The notes beneath the pieces are model-generated. The model did no database searches. It was not told the DNA's origin and worked only from the letters and a program-made list of their open reading frames with translations. A stretch of DNA of 49,799 bases from an uncultured Pseudomonadales bacterium (GTDB lineage Bacteria > Pseudomonadota > Gammaproteobacteria > Pseudomonadales > Balneatricaceae), in contig CALKFY010000075.1 of NCBI GenBank assembly GCA_938084925.1, forward strand, positions 1 through 49,799. Reading direction: 5' to 3'. The position numbers were made by a program, and so were the translations under genes. Each line of letters opens with the position of its first letter. Position 1 is the stretch's first letter. This document shows, piece after piece, positions 8,725 to 17,275 of the stretch.

Positions 8725-10392
8725 ATGTTAGAAGTAAACAATATTACTATCGATTTCGCTTCTCGCCGTGGTGATGTACGTGCCGCAAGGAACGTCAGTT
8801 TAACGGTGGAACGCGGTGAAATTCTCGGCTTAGTGGGCGAATCTGGGGCCGGTAAATCCACCATTGGCAACGCGGTCATGGGTTTATTGGAGTCTGGCGG
8901 TGCCGTCACCAAAGGCAGCATCATGTTTGAAGGCGAAAACCTGCTAGACATGGACGACAGTCAAATGCGTGCTGTACGCGGTCGCCGTATCAGCATGATT
9001 ATGCAAGACCCTATGACAGCGCTAAATCCGGTAAAAACCATTGCTGATCAGATCACCGAAACCATCTCTCACAACTTGGGTTTGAATGCTAAGGACGCCA
9101 TGCAAGATGCCATCAATTGGCTGAAAAAAATGGACATCCCCAATCCAGAAGAGCGTATTCACCACTACCCGCACGAATTCTCGGGCGGTCAACGCCAGCG
9201 TATCGTTATTGCTATGGCCTTGTGTGGCAAGCCCGATTTGGTGATTGCCGACGAACCTACTACGGCTTTGGATGTTTCCGTACAAGCCCAGATTCTCCAG
9301 CTGATTAAAAAGCTGGTTGCCGAGACCAACATTGGTATTATCTTGGTGACCCATAACATGGGCGTGGTAGCCGAAGTCACCGACCGTGTGGCTATCATGC
9401 GTTATGGTGAATTAGTAGAAATTGGGCCAACTAGCAAAATCCTTTCCGCACCTGAGACGGATTACGCCAAGATGCTTATTGCTTCGGTACCACCAGGCGA
9501 TACCAAGCTACACCGCCTACCTGTACCGACAGAAGATGGTACCTTGCCTCCCGCACAGGCGGCCACGCACCGCGATTTCGATGAAAACGACATCATTCTC
9601 AAAGTTAAAGACCTCAGCATCACCTACAATCCAGGTGGTAGCATGTTCTCCAAGAGTGAACCAGTGCGGGCCCTACAGAATTTGAGTTTTGACCTGCCAA
9701 GGGGTGCCTCCATGGGCCTAGTAGGCGAGTCTGGGTCTGGCAAATCCACCTGTGCTCGCGGCATTATCGGCCTCACGCCAACTAGTGGTGGCCAAGTGTA
9801 TTTTAACGGCCATGAAATCAGCGCCATGTCTGAAAAACAACGCCGTCCATTGCGCCCAGCCATGCAAATGATCTTTCAAGATCCCTACTCCTCGTTAAAC
9901 AAGCGCATGTCCATATTGGATATTATTGCCGAACCTATCCGCTTTTACGGGCTGGCTAATAACCGTACTGAGATCGAGCAACAAGTGGTCAGCCTACTGG
10001 AGCGCGTTGGCCTCAACGGCGATGCTCTGAAGCGTTTCCCGCACCAATTCTCTGGTGGCCAACGACAGCGTATTGCAGTAGCGAGAACCTTAGCTAGTAA
10101 GCCAGAATTGATTATCTGTGACGAGCCTACTTCGGCTCTGGATGTCTCAGTGCAAGCTGCAGTTTTGAACCTCATCAAGGATTTACAAGACGAATACAAC
10201 CTTAGTTTGTTGTTTATTAGCCATGACCTGCCAGTGGTGCGCCAAATGTGTGATGACATTATTGTGCTCAAACAAGGCCAGCTAGTTGAAATGGATCAAA
10301 CGGACCGCATCTTCGACAACCCACAGGCAGATTACACCAAAGAACTCATTCAATTAATGCCTCACATGGATGATTTTAAGCAAGCAGGTTGA
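8725..10392 (+). CDS. Fused double ATPase of the peptide-type ABC transporter (DppD-DppF fusion)
   Basis: A 555-residue protein with two complete ABC cassettes. The first has Walker A GLVGESGAGKST (about residues 35-46), signature FSGGQRQRI and Walker B LVIADEPT. The second has GLVGESGSGKST, QFSGGQRQRI and LIICDEPT. Peptide importers usually encode DppD and DppF separately; the single-chain form is like E. coli YejF/GsiA and guarantees a heterodimer-like pair. Both catalytic sites look intact. The oligopeptide-type C-terminal extension after the first cassette (around DTKLHRLPVP) is present. It is followed two bases later by the hydrolase start. Confidence 0.93.
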   Translation: MLEVNNITIDFASRRGDVRAARNVSLTVERGEILGLVGESGAGKSTIGNAVMGLLESGGAVTKGSIMFEGENLLDMDDSQMRAVRGRRISMIMQDPMTALNPVKTIADQITETISHNLGLNAKDAMQDAINWLKKMDIPNPEERIHHYPHEFSGGQRQRIVIAMALCGKPDLVIADEPTTALDVSVQAQILQLIKKLVAETNIGIILVTHNMGVVAEVTDRVAIMRYGELVEIGPTSKILSAPETDYAKMLIASVPPGDTKLHRLPVPTEDGTLPPAQAATHRDFDENDIILKVKDLSITYNPGGSMFSKSEPVRALQNLSFDLPRGASMGLVGESGSGKSTCARGIIGLTPTSGGQVYFNGHEISAMSEKQRRPLRPAMQMIFQDPYSSLNKRMSILDIIAEPIRFYGLANNRTEIEQQVVSLLERVGLNGDALKRFPHQFSGGQRQRIAVARTLASKPELIICDEPTSALDVSVQAAVLNLIKDLQDEYNLSLLFISHDLPVVRQMCDDIIVLKQGQLVEMDQTDRIFDNPQADYTKELIQLMPHMDDFKQAG

Positions 10393-10394
10393 AC

Positions 10395-11471
10395 ATGGAT
10401 AGCTTTTCAAATAGTTACGCCGAGGCACGCGGCAAGTTTCTTGCTGCCGCCGAAGCCCGAGGCCTCGGCATACAAAGCGTTATTCACCCTTTGCGTGGCC
10501 CCGAAAATGAAGCACTAGCCACCGATGTTGTCCGGCTTGGCGCGACTACGGCTAAACGCACGCTATATGTCACTACCGGTGTGCATGGTGTAGAAGGCTA
10601 TTATGGCTCTGGTGTTATCGTGCAATGGCTACGCGATGGTTGGATGCCGCCAGCGGATATTAAAGTTATCCTCGTGCATGCTTGTAATCCCCATGGCTTT
10701 GCTTGGGGGCGCCGCTTCACCGAAGAAAACGTCGATCTAAATCGCAATTTTTGGCCCCTAAATCAGGTTCCAGAAACCAATGCTGCTTATGCAGAAATAC
10801 AGCACCTAGTTGAATACTCAGGTGTGGGCGCCGACTCGTTAGCGTACTGCCAACAACAACTTGCCGAGTATTTGCAAAAAAACGGCGCTGCTAATTTCAA
10901 AATCGCCCTTTCTGGAGGCCAGTCACAAAGCAGCCAAGGCTTGTTTTTTACGGGCACTGAACCTACATGGGCACGTCATACTTACGAGCAGTTGCTAAGG
11001 CAGCACACCCAAGGCAGTGAACATGTGTTCTATATGGACTTACATACTGGGTTAGGCCCTCGTGGCTATGCTGACTTCTTACACCAATATGCAACTGGGT
11101 CAACGGAATTAAACAATTTAGTTAGCTATATCGGCGAGCGTGTACTAGGTGATGAACGCGACGAAGCTACTGCCCAAGGCCTAGAAGGCACCACTATTTC
11201 CTGCTTCGCTAGGCATGCCAAGGTCTTGGGCTACAGCCTCTTAGGCGGTGCCATTGAATGCGGCACTACCCCCTTGGATCACACCTTAGAAGCCTTATTA
11301 CAAGAAACAGCCCTGCAACGCCATGGCTGTGATGATGACCAGCTAGCGGCACAAATCAGACAACAACTAAAAGACGTTTTTTACGTCAACGAAGATGATT
11401 GGAAGCAACAGGTGTTTGAACAAACTTGTGACATTCGCCAAGGCGCTATCAACTACCTTAACGAACAATAA
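10395..11471 (+). CDS. DUF2817 family zinc carboxypeptidase-like hydrolase
   Basis: A 358-residue cytosolic protein of the DUF2817 family, structurally related to M14 carboxypeptidases and aspartoacylases. Likely zinc ligands are H64 and E67 (TGVHGVEGYYGSG) and H217 (YMDLHTGLGP); NVDLNRNF (112-119) supplies the M14-type substrate-carboxylate arginine. I chose the ATG at 10395 with AGG upstream; a TTG at 10389 is possible. No signal peptide is seen, so it acts after import. In this operon it probably trims the imported peptide-like compound. The exact bond cleaved is unknown. Confidence 0.8.
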   Translation: MDSFSNSYAEARGKFLAAAEARGLGIQSVIHPLRGPENEALATDVVRLGATTAKRTLYVTTGVHGVEGYYGSGVIVQWLRDGWMPPADIKVILVHACNPHGFAWGRRFTEENVDLNRNFWPLNQVPETNAAYAEIQHLVEYSGVGADSLAYCQQQLAEYLQKNGAANFKIALSGGQSQSSQGLFFTGTEPTWARHTYEQLLRQHTQGSEHVFYMDLHTGLGPRGYADFLHQYATGSTELNNLVSYIGERVLGDERDEATAQGLEGTTISCFARHAKVLGYSLLGGAIECGTTPLDHTLEALLQETALQRHGCDDDQLAAQIRQQLKDVFYVNEDDWKQQVFEQTCDIRQGAINYLNEQ

Positions 11472-11485
11472 CTATAGGCAAAACC

Positions 11486-12871
11486 ATGACCCAACTATGG
11501 CAACTTAGCGCTGCGCAACTCGCCAATGCATACCATCGTAAACAGGCTTCCCCCGTGGAAGCCACTGAAGCTATTATTGCCCGTTGTCAAAGCCATGCCG
11601 AACCACTAAATGCCATCAGCCATCAGCTCTACGAACAAGCCTTAGAAGCGGCCAAAGCGTCTGCACAGCGCTATATGAAAGGCCGTCCCTTAAGCACTCT
11701 GGACGGCGTACCCTACACCATTAAAGAAAACGTGGTGACCCAAGGTCATAACAACACCATGGGTAGCGTGATTTGCCGCACAGCACCCGTGTCCAAAGTT
11801 AGCGCACCATCAGCACAACGCTTAGCTGACGCAGGCGGCATCATGTTTGCTAAAACGGCCATGACTGATTTTGGTTTGGCGGGTAGTGGTGCAAGCACTC
11901 TACACGGCCCTTGCAAAAACCCCTATGATCCTATGCTCAACACCAACGGCAGCAGCTCTGGTAGCGCTGCCGCCCTTGCCGTAGGTGCAGGTCCTATATC
12001 AATCGGTACAGATCTCTGTGGCTCTATTCGCAACCCCGCCGCCTGGTGTGGCGTAGTGGGTTTTAAACAAAACTATGGCAGCATTCCCCATATACCTGCA
12101 GCTTGGGGACGCCATGCGGGCCCTATGACACGTAGTGTGGCCGATGCCCAGACCATGTTGAACCTATTGCGCGGCCCCCATGTTGCCGATGCCAGCGCAT
12201 TGCCAACGATCGCTCCCGCCATATTGCCCAATAGTTTAGAAGGCTTAAAAGTTGGCTTGATACTGAACGCCTACGGCATGCCCGCCGTAGAACCCGCTAT
12301 AGCCAACGCTGTACAGCAAGCTGCCATGCACCTACACGCAGCAGGCGCGCACATCATTGATTTGTCAGACCAACCTGTGTGGAGTGAAAGCATGCGCTGC
12401 TGGCACTATTACTTGGGCCTCACGGGTGCTCACGCCATGCATAGTATAGACCAGGAACAACATGCTAAATTACCACCGAGCACCTTGGCCTTTAACGACA
12501 TTTCGGGCCCTAGTACCAGTATACAAGCCGGCCAAGCCTTGGCCGACCTAAGCGGTGCCCGTCAAGCTATGCACCAAGCCAGCTTACAGGTCGACGTCCT
12601 ATTAAGCCCAACCATACCGATAAGCCCTTTTGCCGCCGAGCTCTATGGTATTGATAACGACCCAGGTCGGCATGTTGAGCATCTTAACTATACCGGTATA
12701 TTCAACTTGTCAGGGCAGCCAGCTATTTCCATCCCTGGTGGCTTAGATGACGCCGGCATGCCTATTGGCATTCAACTGGCTAGCAACCTTTATGAAGACG
12801 ATAAGTTGCTGTGGATAGCACGTCAGCTAGAAACTTACTTGGCTTTTGAGTATCGCCAACTAGAAGTATAA
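11486..12871 (+). CDS. Amidase-signature family amidase
   Basis: A 461-residue amidase-signature enzyme. Its Ser-cisSer-Lys triad can be placed at K80 (PYTIKENV), S156 in the NGSSSGS loop and nucleophile S180 (DLCGSIRNP). The usual loops are GGSSGGS and DGGGSIR; here they read NGSSSGS and DLCGSIR, so the active-site glycines are partly replaced while the catalytic residues remain. It is the last gene of the ABC operon (14 bp after the DUF2817 gene) and would hydrolyse an amide bond of the imported compound or of the carboxypeptidase product. A GatA role is unlikely because GatB/GatC are absent. Confidence 0.87.
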   Translation: MTQLWQLSAAQLANAYHRKQASPVEATEAIIARCQSHAEPLNAISHQLYEQALEAAKASAQRYMKGRPLSTLDGVPYTIKENVVTQGHNNTMGSVICRTAPVSKVSAPSAQRLADAGGIMFAKTAMTDFGLAGSGASTLHGPCKNPYDPMLNTNGSSSGSAAALAVGAGPISIGTDLCGSIRNPAAWCGVVGFKQNYGSIPHIPAAWGRHAGPMTRSVADAQTMLNLLRGPHVADASALPTIAPAILPNSLEGLKVGLILNAYGMPAVEPAIANAVQQAAMHLHAAGAHIIDLSDQPVWSESMRCWHYYLGLTGAHAMHSIDQEQHAKLPPSTLAFNDISGPSTSIQAGQALADLSGARQAMHQASLQVDVLLSPTIPISPFAAELYGIDNDPGRHVEHLNYTGIFNLSGQPAISIPGGLDDAGMPIGIQLASNLYEDDKLLWIARQLETYLAFEYRQLEV

Positions 12872-12882
12872 AGCGCTAGTCA

Positions 12883-13725
12883 CTAAAACTGCGCCACAGC
12901 CTTGGCGGTACCAATTACCACAAGGCCCAGTTCAGTGACGCCCTCAGGTGCCACCGTGATGCTCACATCTTTACCTACCACTTGTATCAGCATGCGTGCC
13001 GCACCATGCTGAACAAAACCTTTCATGCGATAGATTTGGGCGTCGGCAGCGGCTTGCGCCGCCCATTGTTTTGCTTGTGAAAGATCTTTTGCTATAACAG
13101 TTTGTGTGGCCAGCTGACTCACACTATGGCCCTCTACCTGATCGCTGCCTACTGGCCTAGTTAGCCATTGCTGAGGGCTATGCAATGTTTGTAACGCTAC
13201 GGGCTTATCAATACCAGCGTGTGACAGTGTTTGCTGCCCTTGAGCCAAGTCTGATAAGTCCGCTGTATCGGTTCTATTCAGTAATAGCTGCCCACCACCT
13301 TGCAGTTGTTTGACATAGGTATCCGCCATCCATTGATCGACCAGCAAATCCGCTAGCGTATGGCCGTTAATCAGCGTGATAGTAGCATGGGGGACTAGAT
13401 TGGGGGCCAACTTGGCAAGTGCCCCAATGCGCGATGGAATGGCCACACCACTGCATTCCAATACAATATGCTCCATACCTAGGGATTGCAGCTTATTGAT
13501 GCCAGTAGCTAAATCACTACCCAAGCTACAGCAAGCGCAGCCATTGGCCAATGACAAAACATCTCGGTCATCGCCTGACAGCAAGCCAGCGTCCACAGCC
13601 AAGCTGCCAAAGTCGTTGACTAGCACGCCATAACGCACGCCTTGCGGGTCGGCTAACAGCTTATTAATAAAGCTGGTTTTACCCGCGCCAAGGAAACCAC
13701 CAATAACACTAAAGGGCGTATTCAT
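12883..13725 (-). CDS. COG0523 (CobW/YjiA/YeiR-like) metal-chaperone GTPase
   Basis: A 280-residue G3E-family GTPase. Walker A is GGFLGAGKTS (9-18), the family CxCC metal site is GCACCS (C63, C65, C66), and ECSG (90-93) is the third G motif. The base-recognition motif reads NRTD (150-153) instead of NKxD. The C-terminal domain is short. It starts 3 bases after the stop of the amidohydrolase gene and is almost certainly co-translated with it, suggesting it loads metal (zinc, iron or manganese) into that enzyme or into the zinc hydrolase of the facing operon. The client is inferred from position. Confidence 0.87.
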   Translation of the reverse strand: MNTPFSVIGGFLGAGKTSFINKLLADPQGVRYGVLVNDFGSLAVDAGLLSGDDRDVLSLANGCACCSLGSDLATGINKLQSLGMEHIVLECSGVAIPSRIGALAKLAPNLVPHATITLINGHTLADLLVDQWMADTYVKQLQGGGQLLLNRTDTADLSDLAQGQQTLSHAGIDKPVALQTLHSPQQWLTRPVGSDQVEGHSVSQLATQTVIAKDLSQAKQWAAQAAADAQIYRMKGFVQHGAARMLIQVVGKDVSITVAPEGVTELGLVVIGTAKAVAQF

Positions 13726-13728
13726 TAG

Positions 13729-15345
13729 CTAGTGGGTCACCTTGCCATCCAGCAAGGTAGCCACCACAGGGATGTCTTTAATGGCCATGGGATCGACCGT
13801 CAGTGGGTCACCAGCCAATACCGTGATGTCGGCGCGTTTGCCAACAGCTAGGCTGCCAATTTCCTGTTCCATACCTAAAGTTATGGCAGGTGCCAGGGTA
13901 ATAGCACACAATGCCTCTGCGGCATTAATACGCTGCTCAGGCCCCAATAGAGCGCCACTAGCCGTAACCCGGTTCACCGCACTCCACATGACATGCAACG
14001 GCCCCATAGGGGTTACGGGGGCGTCACTGTGCAAAGCCACTACTAACCCCATATCAAGAGCTTCTCGCGCCGGGTTCATGCGTGATGCGATATCAGACCC
14101 AACGGTTTGCTGACAATGCTGATCACCCCAGTAGTAGGTATGATTGGCAAAAAAGTTGATGTTCAAACCTAGATCTTTGGCCTGCCGTAACTGCTGGCTA
14201 TCCATCATTTGTGCGTGCTGCAGTACATGAGGTACCTGAAAGGCATGTTCCGCGGCGGCCTTAGCAAACGCCTGCAAGGCAAAGTCCGATGCTTGGTCAC
14301 CATTGACATGCACGTGCACGGGAATATCGGCGCGATTACAGGCCATAATCATGTCTTCCATGGCCGGTGGTGGGGCTACCCACACACCATTTTCTACACC
14401 ATTTTCTACACCATTGACGTACGGCTGACGCACACGGGCACTAAAGCCTTGTATGGAACCATCGGTAACAATCTTCACGGCTCCTAGACGCAACTTATCA
14501 CTCGCTGCTTGGCGCAACTCTATAGCGCGCGTGACCGCGGCTTGTGATGTCACCTGCATAACACCTAGGGTCGACACCAAGCGCATGGGGAAGTCTTGGT
14601 CATTCACTACCTGTTGCATGGTCGCCACGGTTTCAGGTTCTAACTGATTATATAGATCCGCTGCCGTGGTAACCCCAGAACGCCGCCCTGAACGACCATA
14701 ACGCACTAGGCCAGCGGCATCATTGAAGCCACCAAAAACAGGATTACCAACGGCATTGTAAACCTGGAACATGGCGGCCATTTCTGCCAACTCACCATTT
14801 GGCTCGCCTTGTTCATCCGTATAGATGCCGTCGATAAGATGATCACGGTCAATACCAGCCCTATCTAGCGCTGTTGAATTCACTGTAATGAGATGTAAGT
14901 TGCTATGATGAATGACGATAGGGCGTTGGGTAGACACGCTGTCCAATGCTTGGCGCATGGGTTTATCTTCACCAAAATAAATGGCGTCATAGCCCCACAC
15001 AAACATTGGCTCGTCGGCCGGCATACTGGCATCCAATTCCTTCAAACGCGCTAACAAGGCTGGCACAGAATCACAACCTGCAACATAATCACCATCGGGA
15101 TGATAGCGACCGTAGAAGCCTACATAGGGTAGCTTCCAGATTACCCCCTCCATCGCATGAGCGTGGCCTTCAACAAAACCTGGCACCATCACTTGATCGG
15201 CAAAACGGGTGTCGGCTGCGCCATATTGGCCTGCCAATTCTGCACCACCAATTGCTGCTATACGGCCATCATCATCAATAGCAATATGCGTATGAGCTTG
15301 ATCTTGTTCTAGGGAATGTATAGTGCGGGCTTGATAGAGTTTCAC
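13729..15345 (-). CDS. YtcJ-type metal-dependent amidohydrolase
   Basis: A 538-residue amidohydrolase of the YtcJ/N-substituted formamide deformylase group. The HxH metal pair is in GFVEGHAHAMEG, a further metal histidine in HVHVNGDQASD, and the catalytic aspartate in VALHSDAPVTP. The composite C-terminal beta-sandwich returns at GKRADITVLAGDP. No signal peptide is visible. With the GTPase it forms a two-gene unit that converges on the ABC/DUF2817/amidase operon, so the two transcripts may serve one pathway for N-acyl or formamide compounds; this is inference. Members of this family act on many substrates and the one here cannot be named. Confidence 0.87.
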   Translation of the reverse strand: MKLYQARTIHSLEQDQAHTHIAIDDDGRIAAIGGAELAGQYGAADTRFADQVMVPGFVEGHAHAMEGVIWKLPYVGFYGRYHPDGDYVAGCDSVPALLARLKELDASMPADEPMFVWGYDAIYFGEDKPMRQALDSVSTQRPIVIHHSNLHLITVNSTALDRAGIDRDHLIDGIYTDEQGEPNGELAEMAAMFQVYNAVGNPVFGGFNDAAGLVRYGRSGRRSGVTTAADLYNQLEPETVATMQQVVNDQDFPMRLVSTLGVMQVTSQAAVTRAIELRQAASDKLRLGAVKIVTDGSIQGFSARVRQPYVNGVENGVENGVWVAPPPAMEDMIMACNRADIPVHVHVNGDQASDFALQAFAKAAAEHAFQVPHVLQHAQMMDSQQLRQAKDLGLNINFFANHTYYWGDQHCQQTVGSDIASRMNPAREALDMGLVVALHSDAPVTPMGPLHVMWSAVNRVTASGALLGPEQRINAAEALCAITLAPAITLGMEQEIGSLAVGKRADITVLAGDPLTVDPMAIKDIPVVATLLDGKVTH

Positions 15346-15407
15346 AGGATAATCTCTGGTTGTTGTTTCACTTGAGTATAGCCACGCAAAACCTCACAAA
15401 CAACGTA

Positions 15408-15427
15408 ATCATTCGCCCGTGAATGAT
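15408..15427. promoter_or_regulatory. Perfect inverted repeat upstream of the amidohydrolase gene
   Basis: ATCATTC at 15408-15414 pairs with GAATGAT at 15421-15427 around a 6-base centre, about 63 bp upstream of the amidohydrolase start. No T-run follows on either strand that would make a good terminator, so an operator is the better guess. Nothing else is seen in 15346-15482. Confidence 0.35.
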
Positions 15428-15482
15428 TTAATTATTTCAATAAATGCAAATATAAAGAAGCGCTTAGATACCCCTGTAAAAG

Positions 15483-15857
15483 CTAAATCCAAGCATCAGG
15501 AACTTCTCGCAGAATATACTCAATATCATCGGCATTAAACGGTTTAGGGTAGTACTGATCAAAACCTTGCTCAACATAGCTGCTCGCAAAGCTATCTGAG
15601 GACATGGCCGTGATAGCAACAATAAAGGACTTATCGGGGCTCTGCATTTGCGCTTGTCTGATTTTTTTCGTTGCCTCAATACCGTCCATCACCGGCATCA
15701 TGATATCCATTAATATCAGTGGAAAGTGCATGCTTATGGATAACTCCAGCGCTTCTTGGCCATTGTTAGCTGTAAACACCTGGCAATTTTCCATTTCAAA
15801 TAACTCCGCCAATATTTCACGGTTGACTTCGTTATCATCTACAACAAGTACTTTCAT
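15483..15857 (-). CDS. Single-domain response regulator (CheY-like receiver)
   Basis: A 124-residue protein that is only a receiver domain: acidic pair D7/D8, phosphoacceptor D51 (ILMDIMMPVMDG), T83 (AITAM) and K105 (YYPKPF) are all in place. There is no output domain and no sensor kinase nearby, so it is probably fed by a hybrid kinase elsewhere and works by protein-protein contact. The MDIMMPVMDG sequence is the type found in receivers of hybrid kinases. A second orphan receiver lies at 31787-32158. Confidence 0.9.
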   Translation of the reverse strand: MKVLVVDDNEVNREILAELFEMENCQVFTANNGQEALELSISMHFPLILMDIMMPVMDGIEATKKIRQAQMQSPDKSFIVAITAMSSDSFASSYVEQGFDQYYPKPFNADDIEYILREVPDAWI

Positions 15858-15918
15858 GTAATCATTCTCATCTTTTATAGTAGGTGAAACATATTGAGAT
15901 TAACAGGCGCATGCTGTG

Positions 15919-16290
15919 TCACGAGACACGCAAACCTCTAATAAAGATAAGCAATATTACAGCAATCATCACCAGCATCAAACACAACCAAAGATTGCTA
16001 GACAGCAGATAAATGGATACCGAAAAAGCCACGACAATCAGCCAGGTAGCTTTACGTTTAACCGCTGTCGAAATACTACGAGTCGTTTCCCACTGGTATA
16101 ACGCTGGGCCAAACCAAGAGTTTTTTAACAGCATCTGGTGAAAACGAGGCGAACTCTTCGAGAATAATAACAAGGCCAGAATTAAAAATGGTGTAGTCGG
16201 TAACAAAGGCAATAGGGCACCGATAGCACCCAGTAGCACACACAACCAGCCGAGGCTGATATATAGATGTTTTTGTAAACCTTGTTTCAT
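15919..16290 (-). CDS. DUF454 (YbaN-like) small inner-membrane protein
   Basis: A 123-residue membrane protein with the family N-terminal pattern: a helix GWLCVLLGAIGALLPLLPTT, then PFLILALLLFSKSSPRFH, and two closely spaced C-terminal helices. E. coli YbaN has the same size and layout. Function is unknown. It stands alone between the receiver gene and the broken gene; upstream spacing gives no hint of an operon. Confidence 0.85.
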   Translation of the reverse strand: MKQGLQKHLYISLGWLCVLLGAIGALLPLLPTTPFLILALLLFSKSSPRFHQMLLKNSWFGPALYQWETTRSISTAVKRKATWLIVVAFSVSIYLLSSNLWLCLMLVMIAVILLIFIRGLRVS

Positions 16291-16348
16291 ATGGGCAATG
16301 TCTGCGAGCTATTTAGGCCCGCAGATATAGAGTACTGATAGATCTATA

Positions 16349-16610
16349 CTACACCACCTTAAGAGCTTCTACGACGCTTAGCATACGCGCTATTTCATCG
16401 TTAGTGTTGCAATGACCCAATGGGGGGGGGAGTACATTGGCGCTATAATGATCCACCACTACGGACACTAGGTCTTCCCGTGCTGGATCGCCTGCACCAC
16501 CAATCACCTGACCAGAGATATGCGGCCATAGTCAGAGCACCCGTATCGACATCGCAGGTATAGACTTTGCCGTCTAGAGAAATGCTAAAACTACAGATTC
16601 GAGCGTGTCA
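16349..16610 (-). pseudogene. Degenerate protein-coding remnant, unrecognised
   Basis: Two minus-strand frames read as plausible protein but do not join. About 16525-16610 gives SISLDGKVYTCDVDTGALTM. A second frame, open from about 16531 to a TAG at 16349-16351, gives ISGQVIGGAGDPAREDLVSV and ends GHCNTNDEIARMLSVVEALK plus VV. A single frameshift near 16515-16531 would fuse them, and no start codon is visible because the segment begins inside the end of the PilZ-like gene. I do not recognise the family. It looks like the 3' part of a decayed gene. A run of nine G residues (16422-16430) is in frame and is not the break. Confidence 0.5.
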
Positions 16611-17034
16611 TTTGTTGCTGCTTACCTTTTAAAAAAAGATATAAGGTACTATTCGCCTTTTCACTCATAGCTTGAAATTGCATGGCTACTTCGTATAGCT
16701 TCGAACCAGGGCCTGACAATGCTTTAACATCAACAACGCGTGCAAATATACGGATAGCTTGCTCATTTGTTAGCGTTAGCCTGAAATCTACACCGGATTC
16801 TTGTGTCAGCTGCTGATCTGTTTTTAGCCGACATCCACCAAAACTCAAACTGATAATTTGCAGGTTATTTTCCACCACTGGCACTGTATTCAAATCTTGC
16901 ATAATGCCATCAATAACACGCCATTTTTGTTGCTCAGGAACTAAACTCAAGCCAAACTGGGCTTCTTCATCAACACGATAATACTGGCGCTGGTCATGGG
17001 GCATATCGTTTTTAGTCACCGGAACTCCTAGCAA
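16591..17034 (-). CDS. PilZ-domain-like protein
   Basis: A 147-residue protein. Near its N-terminus is R-Q-Y-Y-R (about residues 16-20), and mid-protein is ISLSFGGCRL, matching the RxxxR and (D/N)xSxxG elements of c-di-GMP-binding PilZ domains. The aspartate before the serine is replaced by leucine-serine, so binding is uncertain. Beta-rich pattern and length fit a one-domain PilZ protein. A shorter start at the methionine of MPHDQRQYYRV is possible. It follows the DUF1653 gene by 10 bp and probably ends the proC-like/DUF1653/PilZ transcript. Confidence 0.6.
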   Translation of the reverse strand: MLGVPVTKNDMPHDQRQYYRVDEEAQFGLSLVPEQQKWRVIDGIMQDLNTVPVVENNLQIISLSFGGCRLKTDQQLTQESGVDFRLTLTNEQAIRIFARVVDVKALSGPGSKLYEVAMQFQAMSEKANSTLYLFLKGKQQQMTRSNL

Positions 17035-17044
17035 AGTAATTGTA

Positions 17045-17275
17045 TTATTCTGTCATTGGTCCCAAGTAAGTAAAGCGTGAGACTAGCTTACCGTCAAATT
17101 CCTTTTCACCTATAAACAAATTTATAGGACGAACCCATAAGCCCCGCTCGCCATATAGGGCGCGATACAACACCAGCTCTTCTTCGGTTTCTGAGTGCCT
17201 TACCACATCAATTACCTGATACTGATTACCTTTAAAATGCTGATATAAACCAGCCTTAAGTGTCGCTTTAGTCAT
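17045..17275 (-). CDS. DUF1653 family small protein
   Basis: A 76-residue protein matching DUF1653: GLYQHFKGNQYQVIDVVRHS, then a conserved LVLYRALYGERGLWVRP and FTYLG near the end. Function is unknown; the fold is predicted to be small and beta-rich. Its start overlaps the end of the upstream ProC-like gene by 8 bp, implying translational coupling. Confidence 0.85.
   Translation of the reverse strand: MTKATLKAGLYQHFKGNQYQVIDVVRHSETEEELVLYRALYGERGLWVRPINLFIGEKEFDGKLVSRFTYLGPMTE

Noticed and set aside
16422-16430. Run of nine G residues as a phase-variation tract
   Set aside because: It lies in a gene remnant that is already broken elsewhere and keeps the frame, so slippage would switch nothing obvious.
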